Shown one piece after another: positions 23,868-36,904 of a stretch of DNA of 64,000 nt. Position 1 is the stretch's first letter. Every line of letters begins with the position of its first letter. The DNA is from Antedon mediterranea. Taxonomy: Eukaryota > Echinodermata > Crinoidea > Comatulida > Antedonidae. The stretch lies in assembly GCF_964355755.1 (NCBI RefSeq), contig NC_092670.1, positions 26,401,795-26,465,794 of the forward strand, written 5' to 3'. Below the pieces are notes generated by a model, which ran no database searches, was not told the DNA's origin, and saw only the letters and a program-made list of their open reading frames with translations. The translations under genes and the position numbers were made by a program.

Positions 23868-25604
23868 ACTTGCTGGGTGGTTTCCAATGGAATATTTGTA
23901 TGACAATACAAATAAAATATCACAATATTAGGAGTGCTGTTCAAATAGTTTGGCATTCCGTAGATTATACTGTAATATAGGTATGCAAAGTTTAAAGTAC
24001 TTTTTGTAAATTTCAAAAACTGATAATAAAATTGTTATTGTGCTACATTCTTCCTTGTAGTATAGATATGACATCTTTTTAAATATAAATAAATTTACAT
24101 TTTGTAATACGGTACTGTAAAAAAACAGTAAATCCAACAAATTCTTGTCTTGTTTCATTTAATATTATCATATTTATGTCATATTTCAATTTTTGATGGC
24201 ATGTTTACCTACCACATCTAGTAAACATCTTCCTGGGTGTTGAATTGCAAAATAAAACTAAAAATTAAATGCTCTTTTTCGAACTATAAAAATGACTCTA
24301 TTTTTGCTATTGTCACCTTTTATTTATGCAAATTTATTTAACTAGAGTAAGACGATAGATAGAGAATATGTGTTTGGTGTTGAAATACTCATGAGAAAAA
24401 TGATCATGAATTAAAGATTAAATATGTCACCCAATAGCAGAGCAGGTTTATTTCTATATAAGGATAATATAATTATAATAGTAAATTTCATAATATGAAA
24501 TGTTAGGTTTAAGGCTGGAGACATTGACCTAGACACAACCAATCAAAAGCTATGACAATTAATTTAAGTTCATTTCGGTTCATAGAATTAGAATATTTAA
24601 ATTATTTCATTTCTAAACTGACTTTGAGAATACTCAAATAAAATAAGATAAAAGAGTAGGTTTTGGGTGGGTAAGTGGGTGTGTGACATGATATTCAAAC
24701 ACACTGTGTTTGCCCTACTATTGACATCAGTTCACATGGTAATTTGGGGTTGCATTGTACATCTGGGTGGATCAGAACAGCAACTAATCTGAATTTTATT
24801 TTCAGCATCTATTTTATTTCCACATTTCAAGCAATACTCTTGTATGTCAGTATTTATTTAAATATAAATATAAGAAGTGTGATCAACAAAAGTAGGACAA
24901 GCTTTTGCTTTAACATTGAGGTAACCAATAGGTTTTATTGACGATAGACTTATTCTAAAATAAATGTATGAAGACAATGTAGCAGATAGCATACTTTAAC
25001 GAATGAGCTACCCACTTACCATACTTGTTTAGAGGTCTTGATGATTAGAGTGCCTACTGTAAATTCATTACATAAACTTTAGATAAAAAATGAGAATTTT
25101 ATAAGTTTCACATTGTTGACCAGTTTAAAAGTATAATAATTTTATTAAAACATCAAATCAATTAAACCAGACCACTAACATTTCAAGAAAGTTGTCTGCA
25201 GAGATACAAGCAATTTATTAAATAATTTAATTTGTTTGCTATTAAATTATGTAAGCCCTAATTAACCATAATATCTCAATAAATTGTTATATAAATCAAC
25301 ATGCACAATCATTTAGGTTTTAAAATTGTACTGTATAAGGAAGTGAGAATATGCACCTACCTGTGAAACATGAAACATGGACAATTAATCTTAAACTCAA
25401 ACTACATATAAAAACCAGTAGTATTGGGTATGTGACACCTTGTTGAAATCAATCAAGCTTGGTGGAGTTACTGACATGGAGTTTATGTTTAGGTAATACA
25501 GGTAGAAAAGCTAAATGAAAAGAACTGGGTGTAACTCCACCTTTGAACCAGTGGACTGTAAAATGTTTTCAAGCAGTTAACTCATCTGTAGCTTTAGATT
25601 AGTT
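23868..25604. other. AT-rich non-coding DNA
   Basis: No gene, RNA or bounded repeat found. Confidence 0.5.
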
Positions 25605-25755
25605 TAGACACTTCTCCTGCAATTTTTTGACGTTTTGTGAAAACAATGCATATTATATATTACATTAAAGCAGGTCATTCCTTATCTTAAATGTATTTTT
25701 TATGGTTAATGATTACTACCTTAGTAGCTCACATCAAATGTCCTCTCATGGACAT
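25605..25755 (-). mobile_element. Kolobok-like MITE fragment
   Basis: CTGCAATTTTTTGACGTTTT, CAGGTCATTCCTTATCTTAA and GTCCTCTCATGGAC match the first quarter of the family. The rest is absent. Confidence 0.65.
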
Positions 25756-27033
25756 CATTATGCTAATATAACTTGATGAAAATTATAGACATTGTAAATA
25801 ATGGCAAGCAAGAAACTTGTCATCTACTACTTTGAGAATTGGGGAGAAATATGGGCAACCTGCGCTTTGCTGACGACACAACATATTGCAAGATTCAATG
25901 GACTAAGATATTGGTAGTACAGTAAATATCAACAGGACATTATTATTCTGAATTCTGACTGCATGTAGAAAAAATTGAAATCAACACCAAATTAAGCATT
26001 TCAGAAAAGATACAGTGAGCCTAAAAGTAGTGAAATTAAGTGCTCAACTTAATTTGGTGTCCTATCTTTTGCATTAAAATTTGTGAAATTTTGAGAAACC
26101 CAAAACCTGGTGGATAATTTAAACGTACTGCAGTGGAACCAAATAACTCCACAAATTTGTAAACTGCTCTTCTGTGAGGATTTTCAGACTATTCAACTAT
26201 GAATTCCCTTAGCCATCTATCAATAATTCATTTTATTTATCTGATGAAATTAATAAATTAATTAGTATGCAAACTCATTCCAACAAACCCATCCAGTCAA
26301 GGAATTTGCATATTTGGAACAGAATTGAGAATGGCAAACTATCAACACAAAAAGTAGCGTTATTAGCGATACTACATTTTAAAAGACATTAACCAATAAT
26401 ATAATTTTTTTATATGATGTGATGTCATAAAAAATTAATACAATCAAACTTTATTGAAAAGGCCATTTTGTAGTTTAATTAAAGTTAGTCTTTTGTAGAA
26501 AAAACCCAGCAAAAATAATAATTTCAGACAAAACAAAACCCATTATCTGACCATGGACCTATAGGCCAAGATCATACAATGGGCTTCCAGTTGACTTTTT
26601 TTTTCCAGATAATTGTTTGTCACAGTAAATAACTATTGTCTGACATTAAAATGACATATTCAAACAAAAATTTTTTTAAAAATATATATATATATAAGGC
26701 AGCAACTTTGTTCTCTGTTGTGTAATGACACATTTTTGGAAAGTATTACTTCATTTTTAGATTTGGAAAAAAATCAAATACAGATTTACTACCATCTTCT
26801 ATCAATTGCAGTAAAGGTGGTGAGTGATGCTTGCTACAATAGTCTTAGTCATTTGAACACACAAGTAATTGTTGGAAGCAAGCATTGACAATTCTTAGTT
26901 TCCACTTGGAAGCTACACAAGAACATAAGTGTGCCGCAGGTAATTTGACCAATCACAATGCAAAGGATCATCCTGAACTGTCAATTGTGATTGGTCAACT
27001 CACTGATTGTGTTGCATCCAAGGGGGAATAAGC
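25756..27033. other. AT-rich non-coding DNA with a short inverted repeat
   Basis: No gene is seen. TTTGACCAATCACAATG and the matching inverted word CAATTGTGATTGGTCAA (26945-26998) form a short inverted repeat. An AT dinucleotide run lies near 26680. Confidence 0.4.
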
Positions 27034-27037
27034 TTAA

Positions 27038-27579
27038 AGCTCAGGTACAGGCATGAATTTTAAATATAATATTTGGATAATTGTACATAAATTAAATATT
27101 TGTAATAGAAATAAAGATGAAAAAACATGAATTTCCCTTAAAATAGTAAAATTCTGCAGGAAGACTTTTTTTCAGTAGTTAGGTAGTTTAACCTAGTCTA
27201 ATAACATGTCTGGTGACTTCCTAGAAGGTGAAAAAAGAAGGTGGATATACGGTGAATAATTTTTGCTATAGCATGAAAATAAAACTCTGAAATTGAATAA
27301 AAATACTAGAAACGTAAAACTCAAGTTATACCTATATTTAGTCATCTGATAACATTTTTTACCACACCGTTTATTTTTCATAGTTTTTTAATTTGTGTAC
27401 AAAAGAATAGATATTTTACTGTGTAATTTGAACTATCCCCCCACTGATAATAAAGTGCTTATTTTCAACAAGATTGTGTAACAAATAAAATCCCAAAAAT
27501 TATGAAACATAGGGGAAACTATAGATCGATATTTATTGGAATGAATGATCAATAGAATTGTTTTGCCCGTACCTGGCCT
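27038..27579 (+). mobile_element. TTAA-flanked MITE, second family (Kolobok-like)
   Basis: The element starts AGCTCAGGTACAGGC and ends CCGTACCTGGCCT, flanked on both sides by TTAA (27034-27037 and 27580-27583). TTAA duplication with purine-starting ends fits Kolobok better than piggyBac, whose ends start with C. The same sequence in reverse is at 56305-56858. No coding sequence. Confidence 0.8.
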
Positions 27580-27583
27580 TTAA

Positions 27584-28930
27584 ACCCTGCAGGTCCATGA
27601 TCTGTAATGGATTACAATTAACATTAGATGCAGACGTAAGAATGCATACCGGTACTTAGTTGAAAGTTACAAAAAAGTTGACCAAGCTGACTTGTTTTTA
27701 TTTCCGCCAAGGAGGTTTTCTTAACCTCTGTTTGTTTTATATTCTGTATACTGTACAGCAATGGTGTACAATCATTTATAAACTTCAAAATATGAAGTTT
27801 GCTTGATTTACAACTAAATTTCCTTATCCATTCTCAATATTCTAGTTCACTGGACAATGATCTATTAAAAGTAAAATAAATTTAGTAGTGCAAAACAAAT
27901 CTCAAGTCAAAAGAGATTAAAATTACGCGGAGAATAAGACTATTGAATCCCAATTTTCACATCACATTTGACTTTGTTAAAAGCATACACGATTATTTCA
28001 TTGAGTATTCCTACTTGGCTAGTTTTGCACAATGCACAACACACAAAACTGTACCTGAAGCAATGTAGGATTATCAGTCAGGCTAAAAATTCAACATAAG
28101 AAGTCAATTGATCATAACTGTGATGCCTGAGTTTGCAAACACTACTCTAGAAAACTTTAATTCCATCATCCATCTTGTGTTACATATTATTTGACTCAGA
28201 GGTCATAGAATTTCAACTCTAGGGAAATGCCAAGTTGAAATGTTATTGACTCTAATTGATTACAATCTACTTTTATTAAGGTATAAACTATAAGATATCA
28301 TTAAAAAGTCCAATTCTTTCCACAAAATTACAATGACCATAATCTTGCTAAAAATACATACATACAGTATATATGAATCATGTTTTGATAAATTATTGAC
28401 ATTTGGAAAAAAAAGTGTTACTAAATATTCCTTTTTAAAATCAAAATAATTTCATCCTGGGAGATAACAAAATTACAAAATTCTTAGGTCAGCATGATAC
28501 ACAAAACAGGGATGGATTGATCCTCAGAGATAGCACTAGATTCATAAACCGTGATTTAAGTCTTAATGAAAGAAAATAATCACAAAATACAAAAGATTAT
28601 ACACAAGATGTTGGGCTTTTTATACATACATATATAATCGTACAATATTGTATTAATATTCTTGTAAAAACACATAACTCCTAGTTATTAATATCACTGT
28701 ATTAAAATTTAAAAGAGGGCAGTGTTCAAGCATAGTTGTACTGTAGTATAGGTGTATAATACAGCAAAAAGATACAAATTATGTTCACAATTTAGTTCAC
28801 AAATTATTAAATTTACGAATAAACCTTGGTACCATGGGGTACATAAAATAGATGTTTCACTAATAATTATTCAAAGTATAATTGATGCAAACCTTCAAAC
28901 AATATATATAATTGATGTATTTTACAAATG
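27584..28930. other. AT-rich non-coding DNA
   Basis: Nothing recognisable. Confidence 0.5.
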
Positions 28931-28934
28931 TTAA

Positions 28935-29130
28935 AGAAACTTCTTTACAAATTGATCTATAAATTTAAGGTCACAACGTTTTTTTAAATTAAAACTAAAA
29001 TATTATATGGGCCTATTGCAATACTTTTTTGTCTTTAAAAGGTTAAAGATGTACAAAATAAGTAAAAGTAAAACAATGGAACCGTAACTTTTCAGCAAAA
29101 ATACTGGGTCTTCCGATACAAATCGGAATA
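28935..29130 (+). mobile_element. Kolobok-like MITE fragment
   Basis: Starts after TTAA (28931-28934) with an eroded terminal repeat, then follows the family (AAGGTCACAACG, TATTATATGGGCCTATTGC, TCTTTAAAAGGTTAA). An internal deletion joins this to CCGTAACTTTTCAGCAAAA and CTGGGTCTTCCGATACAAAT. The right part is missing. Confidence 0.65.
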
Positions 29131-30348
29131 CACTGCGCTATGTGGAACGTATAAGGCACTTTTTTTATCATGTGACCGACAATCGTCCAACCAAATGACA
29201 GGTCACACTGCTTAATGATTTAAATCACTATTTTTATTAGTAGTAAATAAATGAGTTTTAATGGTTTTCTATACCATATTCAGTGCTCTCCTGAAGCAGG
29301 CATTTTTGTATTTAGTAGATTAGTTTAATACATCTTGTATTATATTGTATATCCATAATTTGGTATTTCACTTAACTTGCCACACTTGATTTCTATATTG
29401 GGAAACCCTGATATTGGCACAAAGTCAGGTGAAAAAACTTATTTTTGTGTTTTTCAAAAACTGTCTAATTTTCTAAGACTGTCCCTGTCTGTTGAAAGAT
29501 GGGCATTAGTTTTTCTCATGGTTCAGTGTTGTAGCCTACTTCACCATAAATATGAATTTAGATGGTAGAGTTTAGAACCACCAGTTAGATTCACTCTGCT
29601 CAATGGAAATAAAATAGGTTGTATCAATAAAATGGTTCACATTTGTGTGAAACTCCCTATAGTTCTCTCCCTTCCTATACCCTTCCTAATGTGTCCCAAC
29701 TTTATCTCAAAGAATATTATTATATACATTTTCAGACATGTTTATAAATTAACATTATGTGCGCTTTCTAAGTTACTAGTATGTAAATGCTATGTTAAGC
29801 TATGCATTATATTACATCATGATCATAATGTAATATCATATCTCATTTCTTTTTTAATCTCATTTGTGAATATAGATACTGAGTTGAGCTTACAGTAGCC
29901 AAAGCCATACATCATGTATCATGATCATTATAGTATAATTATTTAAAAAATATTAGTTTATATCAGCTGCTGCTTTTACGGATTTCTTCCAGAGCTTTTC
30001 CAACTTTTGTGAGTCCTTCAAAGATTCAAAATTATCTACAAGGCCACCAATAATTACAAATTAAAATTAAAAGAATATATAAAATAGAATAACCCATCTC
30101 TTAAACAAATAACTTGTTACAAAATGTAGCCGAATACTTAAATACTCACCTGTATAAAGGTATATATAATTAGAACACCGAAGACCGTTTTTCATTGCAC
30201 TGATGATGATGTTCGGCGTAACAAAACATGTTTGCAAACATTTTTCAAACTCAAATTTATTTTACTTTTATTATGCTGTCGGAAGTTCGGCAACATTATT
30301 CATGACATCACCTTATTAAACACTTCGGTGTCAATCAAGGACATACAT
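29131..30348. other. AT-rich non-coding DNA
   Basis: No supported gene. Several open frames of 60-90 codons have biased AT-driven composition and no motif. Confidence 0.45.
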
Positions 30349-30351
30349 TTA

Positions 30352-30791
30352 GGGTCTGTTTCTGTTGCAGAGTGCCGATTAAACCGATTATTTAAAAAAT
30401 GTAATTTTTATATTGACTGCATATCTGTTAAATTTTTGCTCCAAATAACCGTTTAAATCAGTGGGTGGTCGTTGACAAAAATGGTTAGAATTACCCAAAA
30501 TGCAATTGGTCCTGGCAGTTAATTCAAACGTTACTGCAGTGTAGTTGACTCAAAGTCAGCAGCTGTCAATCAAATAACCGTTATTTTGTGTTGCAGTTAA
30601 AAATTGCTCTGCGATAACCGGTTAAATGGCAATCTAACACCAAATTGAATGGGTGTTTTTAACCGGTTTAAAGGCAGCGTTGCCTTTAAACCGGTTACCA
30701 CAAAATTGTCCTGGTTCTGCTCCCAAGAAAATGGAGTTAATTTATTCACACCGTTTTGAACTGGTTATTTTTATGCAGCAGAAACAGAATC
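30352..30791. mobile_element. Harbinger-like MITE (GCTGCATAAAAATAA subtype), inverted copy
   Basis: The left end is GGGTCTGTTTCTGTTGCAG, the right end GCAGCAGAAACAGAATC. TTA precedes the left end, but the right flank is disturbed. Interior words are the reverse complement of 13142-13512. It is longer (440 against 371 bp), with extra AACCGGTTTAAAGGC words forming hairpins. Confidence 0.7.
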
Positions 30792-31948
30792 ATTTAGAAT
30801 AGAATATTTATTTATCAGACAGATAACAAATAATAAATTATACATTAAAAAATTGACCTTTTAGAGTAAACTATGCCAAAATTGATGAAAACAAACCAAA
30901 AGTTTTAAAGTGACAGAAATCAAGACAGGCCAATTGTCCTTGGAACACCTTGGGAACAAGCAAATATTATGGCCCAATGCCTCAAAATGACATCTGGTGT
31001 GTACACCCTGATGATAGTAAAAAAGCAAGTAAATATACTGGTATTGCATTGTGATTGATTGCACTGGGAAATGAAAAATACTGAGCTATATTATATATTT
31101 CTAGTGTACCATAAAATGTATAATGTATGACATTCATAACAGATTGTTAGGTGTGGGAGGTCCCTACTTGATGAAGGTATACACAATTTTAATACTATAT
31201 ACATTACAATATACAATATAAAACATATTTAATTTTGTTTATGGTAATGTAAATAATCTGTTTTTAGTAATGAAATATTAACTTTAGCTAACAAATTTAT
31301 ATTATAAATTCATTTTGATTAAACTATTTCTCTTGTACCGAAGCAAATTCCAGATATTAATTGGTATTTTTGAATTACAGAACAGAAAGGTTTTCACCAA
31401 CAAAAATTACTAAATATTGATTTTTATAGAATGTAGTTTCATTTCAAAATGGAATGTTTTAACAGAAAAATGTATATTACATTGTAATCTCGGCTATATA
31501 TCAATTATTACCCTACAAGGCATTTCTATTTAAACAAGAAATATTTCTTACAAAAAAACATCGCTCAACTTGTTGACGTAACAGTTTTAATTATTGTTCT
31601 TTCTTCAGAAATACTGATTTATTATAAATTATTTTTGTTTGTGTAATGTAAATATAGTCTGGCCTGCTGTACAGAACAAAATATAATCATAAACTAAACT
31701 ATAGTACTGTACATATTCCAGGTTAGTGGTGTTATTTTCTAAGGTACTATAGCTTCGCGTGTCGTACTCCTTCTTAATGCTTATGTCCTCTGGGAATATA
31801 ACTATCTAAGGGCGCTGGGCAAAAAACAAAAACAAAATGCTGTTATTTAATATAATCAGACATTCACACAATTCTTGTTTTAATTATTTTCTAACACATT
31901 TAGACACAAAATAAAATCAGCAACATACCCGTAATGAAAAATGGGTGA
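30792..31948. other. AT-rich non-coding DNA
   Basis: No gene or clear repeat. ACAAGAAATATTTCTTACAA near 31536 recurs at 5238 and 48373, so a diverged repeat may be present. Confidence 0.4.
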
Positions 31949-31951
31949 TAA

Positions 31952-32350
31952 AGGTCCATTTACACCAGGGCGATAACGATCGACGATAAATAGATAAACA
32001 TAGATTTTTGTTTGATAAAACGAAAGAAATTAGAACATTTTTCATTCTAGAACTATAGGATAATCATATATGCTGTATTTAATAAAAATATTATTTTTGA
32101 AAAACCAATCAAATGACGTCATGATCAATGAAAACAATAAAATCGTTGTATTGTAACGATATTATTGCTCTTACTAATCATGACGTCATTTGATTGGACG
32201 TGTGGAAATATTATTTTCATCAAAGGCAGCATAGATGATAATCCTCTAGTTCTAGGATGAAAACTTTTTAAAATTCTTTTGTTTTAGGTATGAAAAATGC
32301 ATATTTATCTTTTTATCGTCGATCGTTATCGCCCTAGTGTAAATGGGCCT
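31952..32350. mobile_element. Foldback MITE, 399 bp, TAA duplication
   Basis: Ends are AGGTCCATTTACACCAGGGC and the reverse complement of AGGCCCATTTACACTAGGGC; both continue with GATAACGATCGACGATA. The inverted arms run about 160 bp each, including CCAATCAAATGACGTCATGA in both, leaving only a short loop. TAA flanks both sides (31949-31951 and 32351-32353). The TWA duplication suggests Harbinger-type mobilisation. Confidence 0.85.
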
Positions 32351-32481
32351 TAATAAAAGACACACACAAAAAAGAAGTTATTTATAGACAGTTTGGCGAC
32401 GCCAGCATATTGTGTTGAAATATAGCTTCAAACTAATAATAATTTTAATGTAAATTGGGGTGTAAACGCAGCTGATTTACT

Positions 32482-32697
32482 TTCCCTTGCAATTTTCTAC
32501 ATTTTGTAAAAATAATGCATATATATATTACCAGCTCATTCCTCGTCTTAAGTTTAAGATTAATTATGATAAAAAGAGAAAAACAATGCACTACCTATTA
32601 AGTAGCTTTGCATAATTTTGTAGGTTTAGTTAGTAAACAGTGGTAACGTACGAATATTGTACAGTACGCTAGATATAGGCCTAGTCTGACGTTGGCT
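32482..32697 (-). mobile_element. Kolobok-like MITE, cut by an LTR element
   Basis: Matches the first third of the family up to GGCCTAGTCTGACGTTG and then stops at the start of the LTR at 32700. The missing part is not found on the far side of the retrotransposon. Confidence 0.65.
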
Positions 32698-32699
32698 AG

Positions 32700-32836
32700 T
32701 GTTATGACTATATATATTATAGAAATACTAGTACGAGCCTAAAGGTCAAACAAGGTCACATGCTTCTGAAATAAACGCTTGAACATAACCATGTACGTCT
32801 CGTGTGTGTCTTTATAATCAGCCATAGTCATGTTAC
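32700..32836 (+). repeat. Probable 5' LTR of a Ty3/gypsy element
   Basis: About 137 bp starting TGTTATGACTAT and ending ATAGTCATGTTAC, short inverted ends as in LTRs, with an AATAAA-like word near 32771. It is followed by GTGGTGGCAGCGGTG, a sequence often found just after the 5' LTR of gypsy elements, at the primer-binding site. No 3' LTR is present, so limits rest on the ends alone. Confidence 0.5.
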
Positions 32837-34800
32837 GTGGTGGCAGCGGTGCTGTTTAATAAGTAGGACACAAACCTTCAAAATCTGAAGAATCAAACTG
32901 TATAGCAATTTCGAAACATTTCAGAGAATTTTATAAAAGAAAATATATTAATAAACTGTGAGCACAAAAAAACCAAACATGGCTACCAACCAACCTCATG
33001 TAGCGATACTGTCCATGAACTGGGAATCTCTGAACCTTAAAAAGGAATGGGATTGATCAACAACATGTTAGTTTTAAAAACTGAAAAAGAAAAGGTCAAT
33101 ATCTTTCCCATAATGGGAAAAGTATGTAATTCCTATCAAAAACCCAATCATTTTGTAAAAATGTGTAGAAAACCAAATAATGTAAAAGTACTTGAAGATT
33201 CAAGCGATGAAGATGATGATGAAACTAAATGCAGTTGGTGGAAATTCAGTTAAATAGTGAAACAAATGTCAACATTACCAAAAAAAAACAAGAAACCACC
33301 AAATCAAATTAACACGATTCAGGAACATTGAAAATGTAGAACAATGCTAAATCACCAGTAGTTGGTCGATTGTTCAGAAAAGTAAAAAACCCAAGAACGA
33401 AAACTGCTATAACCTAGAATTCTAAGTCGTTAAGGTCTAATTCCATTAATCGGAAGATTTGAAACTAATTAACATCAACGAGGAACAATTTATTCACAAA
33501 ATACACAAAGTATCTTTAAGTAACACTATCACTGAGAAACAAGAAAATGGGTATAACAAATTTGGATGTCCACTGGGCCTAGTAAACCTAAGCTTAAACA
33601 AATCAGTAACACCTAACAGTCTTAAGCGACCACATTATCAGCTTCCAATAATGGATGACATTCTTGCCAGATCTAAATGAAGTCAAAATCTTCTCAAAAC
33701 TTGAAATCAATTATGCTTTCTGGCAGATAAAATTAGACAATGAATCAAGTTTTCTTACGACATTTACCACACTGTGGGGAAGGTACAGACGACTCAGAGA
33801 ACCCTTTCAGTACCTGCTCAGCATCTGAAGAATTTTAAAAACGACTACACGATGCATTACCAGAACGTATTTTGCATAGCTGATGGTGTTCTCATAGTGG
33901 GACATGGTAGTGATATGGAAGTGGCAATAAAAAACCACGATGAACACACAGACTAATAGAATTAAGAATTAATAAAAAATACTTACTAACCAAGGACTTA
34001 AAGCTGATCCAGCTAAAATCAGAGCGATATTAGACATGCCTGAACCATAAAACGTAACTGAAGTGCATCTTCATGGGAATGGTTACATACCTCGCAAGAT
34101 ATCTCTATCATCTAAACAGACACACTTGAACCAATTAGACACAGAAAGAAGCTTTTAAAAAGATAAAAGAAAGCATAACACAAACACCTGTTCCAGCCTA
34201 CTATGATAGAAATGCGAACCTGACAATCCAGTAGACTAGGGCCTGCCTTACTTCAAAACGGCCGTCCCATTGCATATGCTAAGTGATAAGTAACCACCGA
34301 CCGCTAGATACAATTTGAATAATCAAGAAAAGTACCAAGGAGATTTAACAAGGCTTCCTGTTGAGACTACAAAAATATCACTTTGACATTGAATATGCAC
34401 AACAGACAATCAACAAGTAACCAATTAAACAGAAGAAATTAAAATTATAATCAATTTACTAATTAGCAAACCGAAACAACAAGAAGAAATAAAAACACAA
34501 ACAGAAAATGAGGAGACACTTCAAATTCTTAGGAAAGTCATAATTGATGGTTGGCCAAATGAAAAGTTTAGCTTACCAGTCAAACCTAATTTTGCATACA
34601 AATGGGAAAGCTGAATCAGCAGTAAAAATGAAACACTTAATGAGAAAAGCAAAAGCTAGTGGTCATGATACATATTTATCTTTTAGATTACAGAAATACA
34701 CCAAGCTCTGGTATGGACTCTATAGTCTGGGAGCCCAGAAGGTTTTGTTTAGCAATTTTGAGGTGTGGAATATGTAGATATGGTCTATGGGACCCAGAAA
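32837..34800 (+). pseudogene. Ty3/gypsy retrotransposon interior, heavily decayed
   Basis: Pieces appear in gypsy order. A gag-like zinc knuckle with its first Cys lost lies near 33110-33165. Reverse transcriptase follows, with PHYQLPIMDDIL near 33630, a QIKLD block near 33725, and IADGVL near 33880, where the family has two Asp and the second is Gly. An integrase piece containing NGKAESAVK lies near 34600-34640. Frames change several times. It is followed at once by a MITE (34814), and the 3' LTR is missing. It cannot move itself. Confidence 0.8.
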
Positions 34801-34813
34801 TAGTAATTCTTAA

Positions 34814-35388
34814 AGACACCTTCCCTACGTTTTTTAGATCTAATCATGATGATCACAAACTATATTTAATGTAAAAATAATACTATATGGTCCTATTGCG
34901 ATAACTTTTTTCGTCTTTAAATGGTTAAAAATAATATAATAAGTATAAGTTGATTCTAATAATTATTGCAGCCCGCTATAAATCCCAAAATGCGTGCGGA
35001 TTGATATTTGTGTTTTTCTTCTGTAATTCACCAACTTTTCGATCGATCGTGAGGCCAAAACAAATGGAAGACTCCTAACTTTTCAGCGAAAATACTGGGT
35101 TTTCCCCAATTTGTATCAACAAAGTCTGGCAAAAATAGAAAGACAAATGCAGCAACTATACAACGTCAGGCTAGACCTATAGCTAGCGTACGATGTTCGT
35201 ACGTTACCGATGTTTACCAGTTAGGCCAACAAAACTAAGACTAGGTAGGCTAGGCCTAAAGACCGTCCACGAGAGGTTACTCGCCGGGAGCTACTTAGGT
35301 AGTGCATTGTTTCTCACTTTTTATCATAATTTACCATCATAAACGTACATTTAAGACAAGGAATGACCTGGTTTAATGTTTTGAAAGT
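34814..35388 (+). mobile_element. Kolobok-like MITE, right end lost
   Basis: Begins after TTAA (34810-34813) with AGACACCTTCCCTACG and follows the whole family order to GACCTGGTTTAATG. The last 40 bases or so are missing. It faces the copy at 35404. Confidence 0.8.
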
Positions 35389-35403
35389 GCTAAATTAACT
35401 TAA

Positions 35404-36029
35404 AGACCCCTTCCCTGCAATTTTGGACGTTTTTTGGAAAATAATACATATATATCACTTTAAAAACATTAAACCATGTCATTCCTTGTCTTAAATGTAC
35501 GTTTTATGGTAAATTATGATAAAAAGTGAGAAACAATGCACTACCTAAGTAGCTCGCGGCGATCGACCTCTCGTGGACGGTCTCAGGCCTAGCCTAGCTA
35601 GGCTTAGTTTTGTAGGCCTAGCTGGTAAACATCGGTAACGTACGAACATCGTACGCTAGCTATATACCTAGTCTGACGTTGTATAGTTGCTGCATTAATT
35701 GTCTTTCTATTTTTGCCAGACTCCGTTGATACAAATTGGGGAAAACCCAGTATTTTCGCTGAAAAGTTAGGAGTCTTCCATTTGTTTTGGCTTCACGATC
35801 GATCGAAAAGTGGGCGAATTACAGGTGAAAAACAACAATATCAATCCGCGCGCAATGCATTTTGGGATTTATAGCGGGCCGCTATAATTATTAAAATCGA
35901 TTTATTTTTCACATTTTTAACCGTTTAAAGACGAAAAAAGTTATCGCAATAGGACCATATAGTATTATTTTTACATTAAATATAGTTTGTGATCTTAAAT
36001 TAGATCTAAAAAACGTAGGGAATGGGGCT
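35404..36029 (-). mobile_element. Kolobok-like MITE, intact, 626 bp
   Basis: Complete: TTAA (35400-35403), AGACCCCTTCCCTGC, family interior, CGTAGGGAATGGGGCT, TTAA (36030-36033). Terminal inverted repeats are about 15 bp and imperfect. A conserved internal palindrome, CGTACG-AACAT-CGTACG, lies near 35638-35654. No protein is encoded. TTAA plus ends that start with AG fit Kolobok. Confidence 0.9.
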
Positions 36030-36199
36030 TTAAGAATGCCCTTAATTAGTAATAATTAGATATTTAATTAGCATTTTGAGTACATCAATGAAATACACAC
36101 CACACACACTTGTGAACATACAGATTAAGGATTCATCATTCTCAAGTTTGAAATCCGGGGCCAAAGCCACTCAAGAATGGGTCAAAGGTCAGTTTAATA

Positions 36200-36308
36200 A
36201 AAAACATTTTTACCGTTTAAAGACGAAAATAAATAGGCCCATTTATTATATACATAAAATACATTTTGCGACTTTAGATTAGATCGAAAAAACATAGGCA
36301 AAGTGTCT
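36200..36308 (-). mobile_element. Kolobok-like MITE fragment, one end
   Basis: AAACATTTTTACCGTTTAAA, GACGAAAATAAATAGGCCCA and the end AGATCGAAAAAACATAGGC, followed by TTAA (36309-36312). Only the last sixth of the family remains. Confidence 0.7.
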
Positions 36309-36312
36309 TTAA

Positions 36313-36900
36313 ATTACATTTGTTATACTAAATTGTAGGGCAAGGAACATTTATTGTGCTTCAGAATATGCCTAGTTGAAAATAAACAATAAATACATCA
36401 CCAAATGTCAAGATTCATGCAACATGAATGCTGACAATTTCAATAAAATACAGATTAATATCATCATCCATCTTACCAAAAGCTTCATGATTTTTTGTTG
36501 CTGTTTTCAAATTGACACAGTGTTACCATATAGCACAAGTGATAATGATTAATTAAAATAAATGTAAACCTGGAGTAAAACTGAATAACCTTCATGTTGC
36601 CTCTTGTCACATCATGATATCTTTATAGCCTTATTGATATTTTATGAGCGTTGTGGATCTATGCCTAGTTTTTCAGTACCTGCAGTAATCTTACACAAAA
36701 CAAAGAAGATCCCTTTCACGTCAGATCATTCTTATATTTTCTACCCACATCTTTTCATTGTTTCACCCAAACTTGCCAATTGATCATAATGTTTCTATAC
36801 TTACTAAACTCTGAAAATATATTGCACATTTTTTGCTTAAAATATAGATAGATGCTTTTCTTATAGATAATGATGAAAAAAGATACTAAAAAATAAAAAT
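36313..36900. other. AT-rich non-coding DNA
   Basis: Nothing recognisable. Confidence 0.45.
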
Positions 36901-36904
36901 GATA

